This document shows, in pieces, positions 60,126-64,000 of a DNA stretch of 64,000 bases. The stretch lies in NCBI GenBank assembly GCA_030144725.1, contig JASKMD010000029.1, positions 9,184,358-9,248,357 on the forward strand, in the 5' to 3' direction. This DNA is from Haematococcus lacustris (Eukaryota > Chlorophyta > Chlorophyceae > Chlamydomonadales > Haematococcaceae). Below the pieces are notes generated by a model. The model was given only the letters and a program-made list of their open reading frames with translations. It did not search any database and was not told where the DNA came from. How positions within the stretch are numbered: the stretch's first letter is position 1; each line of letters begins with the position of its first letter. Made by a program: the position numbers and the translations under genes.

Positions 60126-60973
60126 AGTGCAGGCGTTGGCAGTGATGCGCACCAAACCCAACCATATGCCACCATGCGGTATTACATCGACGCTGCAACT
60201 GGCACGGTCTATTGTAGACCTTGATATGCGAGTTGAAATTGCCCAGAACCGGGGAATTCGTCTTACACAAGTTACACGGCTACACAACCAATGGCACGGT
60301 TGAACAACCACGAATTGCATGCTTTTATTTGCATGGAGCAACCAAGACCACCGCAGACCATGCCAGATGTATGCCTTTGCATGCAACCAGACACACACCG
60401 CACATGTTGCTGTCCTTGCACTGCTGGTCATGCATTACAGCCTGTTGCTCCTGTGGCTGCTCATGCACTGCTGCACATGCATTTTGGCCTGGTGCAGCTG
60501 CTGCTGCTCATGCACTGAAGCACACCTACAGCCTGCTGCTACCAGCAGCCTGCACTGCCACACACCCATGCACTGCTGCTCATGCACTACAGCCTGCTGC
60601 TGTTGCTGCTCATGCACTAAAACACATGCACTGCAGCCTGCTGCTGCTGCTCATGCACTGCAACACATGCACTGCTGCCTGCTACTGCTGTGCTGCTCAT
60701 GCACTGCAGCACACGTGCAGCTTGCTGCTACCTGCACTGCTACAAATTTACAGCCTGCTGCTGCTGCTGTCCTTGCACTGCTGCTCATGCACTACAGCCT
60801 GCTGCTGCTGCTGCTGCTCATGCACTGTAACACATGCACTGCAGCCTGCTGCTGCTGCTCATGCAATGCAGCACACTGTAGCTACCTGCAGCCTGCACTG
60901 CCACACACCTACAGGCAGGGCAGGGCAGGGCAGGGCAGGGCAGGGCAGGGCAGGGCAGGGCAGGGCAGGGCAG

Positions 60974-61620
60974 GGCAACACAAGGCTGGGAGGGGGTGGG
61001 GCAGGGCTTGGCAGGGAGGGGAGGGGCAACGCAAGGCTGGGAGGGGGTGGGGCAGGGCTTGGCAGGGAGGGGAGGGGAGGGGCAACGCAAGGCTGGGAGG
61101 GGGTGGGGCAGGGCTGGGTAGGGAGGGGAGGGGCAACGCAAGGCTGCGAGGGGGTGGGGCAGGGCTGGGAGGGGGTAGGGCAGGGCTGGGTAGGGAGGGA
61201 AGGGGCAATGCAAGGCTGGGAGGGGGTGGGGCAGGGCTGGGTAGGAAGGGGAGGGGCAACGCAAGGCTGCGAGGGGGTGGGGCAGGGCTGGGAGGGGGTG
61301 GGGCAGGGCTGGGAGGGGGTGGGGCAGGGCTGGGCAGGAAGGGGAGGGGCAATGCAAGGCTGGGAGGGGGTGGGGCAGGGCTGGGTAGGGAGGGGAGGGG
61401 CAACGCAAGGCTGCGAGGGGGTGGGGCAGGGCTGGGAGGGGGTGGGGCAGGGCTGGGAGGGGGTGGGGCAGGGCTGGGCAGGGAGGGGAGGGGCAACGCA
61501 AGGCTGGGAGGGGGTGGGGCAGGGCTGGGAGGGGGTGGGGCAGGGCTGGGAGGGGGTGGGGCAGGGCTGGGCAGGGAGGGGAGGGGCAACGCAAGGCTGG
61601 GAGGGGGTGGGGCAGGGCTG
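60974..61620 (-). repeat. About 50-bp minisatellite, right arm
   Basis: Inverse of the left-arm array, with a different number and order of unit variants. Confidence 0.9.
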
Positions 61621-62143
61621 GGATGCTGCGGTCCTAGAGCTCCGGCTGGTCGTGGGTTGCACGTTGAGATGCACGCAGGGGAGCAGGCTGACCTGGGCGG
61701 CTTCGCCTTCGCATAGGCTGGGCTGGCTGCGGGGCAGCACCGCTCGTGCTGAACTACACGGTGTGGCCTGCGACCCACTCTCGGCGTGGGTTACCTGGCT
61801 GAATTGCGTGGTGGAGCAGCGTTCAGCGTTGGGCTGGGGGCGGGCTCTCAACAACGAGCAGGGCATTATCAATGTGGTTCATGTTCAGCTCTGTCATCCT
61901 GTGCAGATGGCGATGTGCGCCCACAGGAGACGGCCATGTTCAACGCGGGGTTCAACGCAGTGAGCGGTCACACCTTTGCCATCTGCCCGTTTGAGGCGCA
62001 CTGGTGCGGGCGCCGCACATCCCACACTAAGCCGACGAGGCAGGGACGGCAGAACGCCAGGGGAAGGGGTCGGGCAAATTCTCCCTCCCACTGTGTGGCT
62101 AAATCGCAACCCCGCGGAGAATTTTAACGGTGTGATCTATCTG

Positions 62144-62254
62144 ATTAACTAAACTTCATGTTTGCCACACAAACACACTTCCGAAAAGCAAAGTGGGAGC
62201 CATGCACCTGCTTAATAACACGTAGCATCGTAGCTTAAAACCGTCGCCAACTAG
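62144..62254 (+). promoter_or_regulatory. petC 5-prime region truncated by the fold-back insertion
   Basis: Only 111 bp separate the end of the element from the petC ATG, including the 7-bp target duplication. This is long enough for a 5-prime UTR but hardly for a full promoter, so transcription may start within or depend on the element. Confidence 0.5.
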
Positions 62255-63430
62255 ATGGCTGTTTCCGTGTCATCTCGCACCGCTGCTGTCCGCCCAGCTG
62301 TGAGCGCCCCTCGCCGAGTGCGCAGCACTGTCGTGCGCGCAGCCACTGTCGCTGGCGATGTGCCAGACATGGAGAAGCGCAATGTTATGAACCTGATCCT
62401 GGCAAGCGGCGTGGGCTTGCCCGTGGCTGGCATGGCAGTGCCCTTCCTGTCGTTCTTTGTGCCCGTGAGGTAACCCAGCAAGCATCCTCGTGGCCAGCCA
62501 CGCGTCGTGGGGCCCCTGTCTCAGCCTGGCCCGTTAGAAAGTATACCAGAGATAGTAAAGGAGTGCATCCCTCCTACGTGCAGCGCTGGAGGTGGTGCTG
62601 GTGGCCAGGCAGCTAAGGACGCACTGGGCAACGACGTCAAAGCAGCTGAATGGTTGAAGACGCACCCAGCTGGCGACCACAGCCTCGCCCAGGGTCTGAA
62701 GGTGCTGCAATCTTATCCTGTTCGTTGATGCCTTTCTATCGCTGGCTCACGTTCGGCCTTGCGCGTAGTTTACAGGGCGACCCCACCTACCTCATCGTCA
62801 ACAACGAGGGAAAGATTGAAAACTTCGGCGTTAACGCAGTGTGCACCCACTTGGGCTGCGTGGTGCCCTGGAACGCGGTGGGTGATGTACACTGGCACTC
62901 TGGCCCTTGCTGTGCCATTATCACCATCTGCCCTGTGCACTGTACCTCATGGGTGTCATTATGGTGTACACTGCAACATTGCAGGCTGAGAAGAAGTTCA
63001 AGTGCCCCTGCCACGGCTCCCAGTACAACGGAGAGGGCAAGGTTGTGCGAGGCCCTGCACCCCTGGTGAGTTACGCAGTTCAGAGTTTGCCTGCTTGCTC
63101 CTCGGCAACTGCTTGTGGGACACCAAGTATGGCCCACACTGCTCATGTGCCTGCAGTCTCTAGCGCTGGCGCATGCTGACATCAACGACGCCGATGTTGT
63201 CATCTTCTCCACCTGGTGAGCTTCCATCACTTGTTTACCTTGGGTGTTGGTCGATGCTACCGCAACCTCAGCCACCATGGACCTAGCACAGCTGCTTGAC
63301 AAAAGTCTGCACAGCAAGGCTGGGTTCATTTTTGCTTGGCCAGTAATGTGATGTGCTGTGTGTTTTGGGCCTATAAATTTACAGGAAGGAGACTGATTTC
63401 CGGTCTGGCGAGGCTCCCTGGTGGAAGTAG
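62255..63430 (+). CDS. petC: Cytochrome b6f Rieske iron-sulfur subunit, plastid precursor
   Basis: Six exons: 62255-62469, 62584-62701, 62776-62877, 62985-63065, 63157-63215, 63385-63430; all GT-AG with consistent phases, 206 aa, the usual algal length. Residues 1-29 ([20 protein letters not shown]...) are a plastid transit peptide. [18 protein letters not shown] with [10 protein letters not shown] gives the single membrane span, followed by the Gly-rich hinge [13 protein letters not shown]. The 2Fe-2S site is CTHLGC (Cys134, His136) and CPCHGS (Cys152, His155), with the Cys139-Cys154 disulfide. It ends [13 protein letters not shown]. The subunit passes electrons from plastoquinol to cytochrome f. 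A TGTAA at 63826-63830 would give a 3-prime UTR of about 400 nt. Confidence 0.97.
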
Positions 63431-63830
63431 GTGGCAGTGGCGAGCACAGCCAGCATTGGTAGCATGGGCAGCCTAGCACCCAGCATGGTGGCAAGTGCCG
63501 CTCTGTGGACAGCTCAGGCTTTAGGCATCCTCCTGCCAATGGGCCAGGACGCCTACACCAGCTGCGTGAGCAACCGAGCTATGGGTGTGGAGACAGTGGT
63601 CGCAAGAGCCTCAACTCCAGACTGCATTGAGAGGGGCGGCTGATATTTGTGGGTAGCGCAACAAGCTGCAAGGGCAGTCCAGGGCCTGGATGCTCAGTGG
63701 CCATGGAGAGTGCAGAGAATGCAAGAGGGTGAGGGATTGGGTGTTAATCTTCTCAGAGAATGAGATGACGTGTATGCCTTGTATGACACTTGTAGATCCT
63801 TGGGTTGTTTGCTGTGAGTGCAGCCTGTAA

Positions 63831-63887
63831 GCAGTATACATGTACAGTGTACATATACAGTATACATATACAGTGTACATAGACAGC
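63831..63887. repeat. TATACATGTACA palindromic repeats
   Basis: Four overlapping units such as GTACAGTGTACATATACAGT downstream of petC. Confidence 0.75.
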
Positions 63888-63925
63888 CTGCTAAAACTGT
63901 TGAACTGTGCCTTGCTTGCGACAGA

Positions 63926-63985
63926 ATGACTGCAACGAGTTTGCTGAGTTGGCACTGAAAGAGCTTGGCCCCCGGTTGCCTGGGG
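63926..63985 (+). CDS. Exon of a PPPDE/DeSI-like peptidase gene (partial)
   Basis: Between a CGACAG acceptor and a GTAAGC donor the frame reads NDCNEFAELALKELGPRLPG. N-x-CN-x-F followed by a helix and PG/P-x-W is the catalytic-cysteine block of PPPDE (DeSI/DUF862) isopeptidases, which remove SUMO or ubiquitin. Only this exon is visible; the gene continues beyond the window, and the expected upstream exon with the catalytic His was not found, so the call is tentative. Confidence 0.4.
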
Positions 63986-64000
63986 GTAAGCCTGATTGGC

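Larger units (their letters stand above)
57131..62143. mobile_element. 5-kb fold-back-type element with long inverted arms and 7-bp TSD
   Basis: The ends are exact inverted copies: CAGATAGATCACACCG at 57131-57146 and its reverse complement at 62128-62143. Both are flanked by ATTAACT (57124-57130 and 62144-62150). Arms run inwards about 2.1 kb on the left (to about 59250) and 1.6 kb on the right (from about 60505). Each arm holds, in order: a unique outer segment (about 520 bp, apparently identical between arms), a minisatellite with about 50-bp units, a (CCCTG)n array, and a CAG/TGCATGAG-rich zone. The length difference is mostly the pentamer array. Between the arms lies a 215-225 bp tandem triplication. 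No transposase is recognisable. Inverted arms built of tandem repeats recall Drosophila FB elements. The right end lies 111 bp before the petC start codon. Confidence 0.85.

Noticed and set aside
60221..61963. 580-codon open frame over the right arm
   Set aside because: Same minisatellite effect; it merges unrelated Cys/Ala/His- and Gly-rich low-complexity parts with no domain.
61786..62127. 113-codon frame present identically in both arms of the fold-back element (also 57147-57488 minus)
   Set aside because: Identity follows from the inverted duplication; composition is not convincingly protein-like, and no homologue is recognised, so it is left as arm sequence.

Overview
The window is nuclear DNA from a green alga, most likely a chlamydomonadalean close to Haematococcus lacustris. 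Reasons: genes are split by many GT-AG introns; TGTAA poly(A)-type signals follow several genes; there is an octotricopeptide-repeat (OPR-like) organelle factor and a 206-residue plastid Rieske protein; GC-rich micro- and minisatellites are abundant; and Fanzor/TnpB-like tails occur that I recall as a high-copy family in Haematococcus (memory only, not checked). A 500-base run of N (36554-37053) marks a scaffold gap.

Layout. 1-3.6 kb: nearly gene-free, with a hAT transposon that has matching ends and an 8-bp target duplication but an internally deleted transposase. 4.3-5.7 kb (-): G-patch protein. 6.4 kb: tail of one Fanzor lineage. 7.9-15.4 kb (-): large OPR-like protein, divergent from the bifunctional DHFR-TS gene (15960-21962, ten exons, 535 aa, all splice phases consistent). 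23.4-25.3 kb (-): 184-aa membrane protein, HIG1-like by layout. 26.4-26.9 kb (+): 102-aa basic protein. 27.1-28.4 kb (-): largest Fanzor copy. 29.7-30.4 kb (+): last exons of an unknown gene. 32.2-32.7 kb (-): SmD2, sharing a 275-bp promoter gap with a SET/Rubisco-LSMT-like methyltransferase (33.0-39.3 kb, +) that crosses the N gap. 41.2-43.5 kb: element with about 490-bp inverted arms. 44.5-47.5 kb (+): NDUFAF3-type complex I assembly factor, with a second Fanzor tail in an intron. 48.5-52.7 kb (+): CDIN1-type PD-(D/E)XK nuclease (381 aa). 53-56.4 kb: relics, minisatellites and a duplicated NDUFAF3/CDIN1 fragment. 57131-62143: 5-kb fold-back element with long inverted arms and a 7-bp target duplication, ending 111 bp upstream of the petC (Rieske) start codon. 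petC occupies 62255-63430, and one exon of a PPPDE/DeSI-like gene reaches the right edge.

The genes are ordinary housekeeping functions: one-carbon/dTMP synthesis, splicing, respiration assembly, photosynthetic electron transport, protein methylation and organelle RNA metabolism. They do not form a pathway cluster. The striking part is the mobile DNA: at least three Fanzor-type relics sharing a RuvC-III tail plus one of a second lineage, two of them sharing a conserved 3-prime noncoding block; a hAT element; a fold-back element; a long-inverted-repeat element; and an intronic MITE family.
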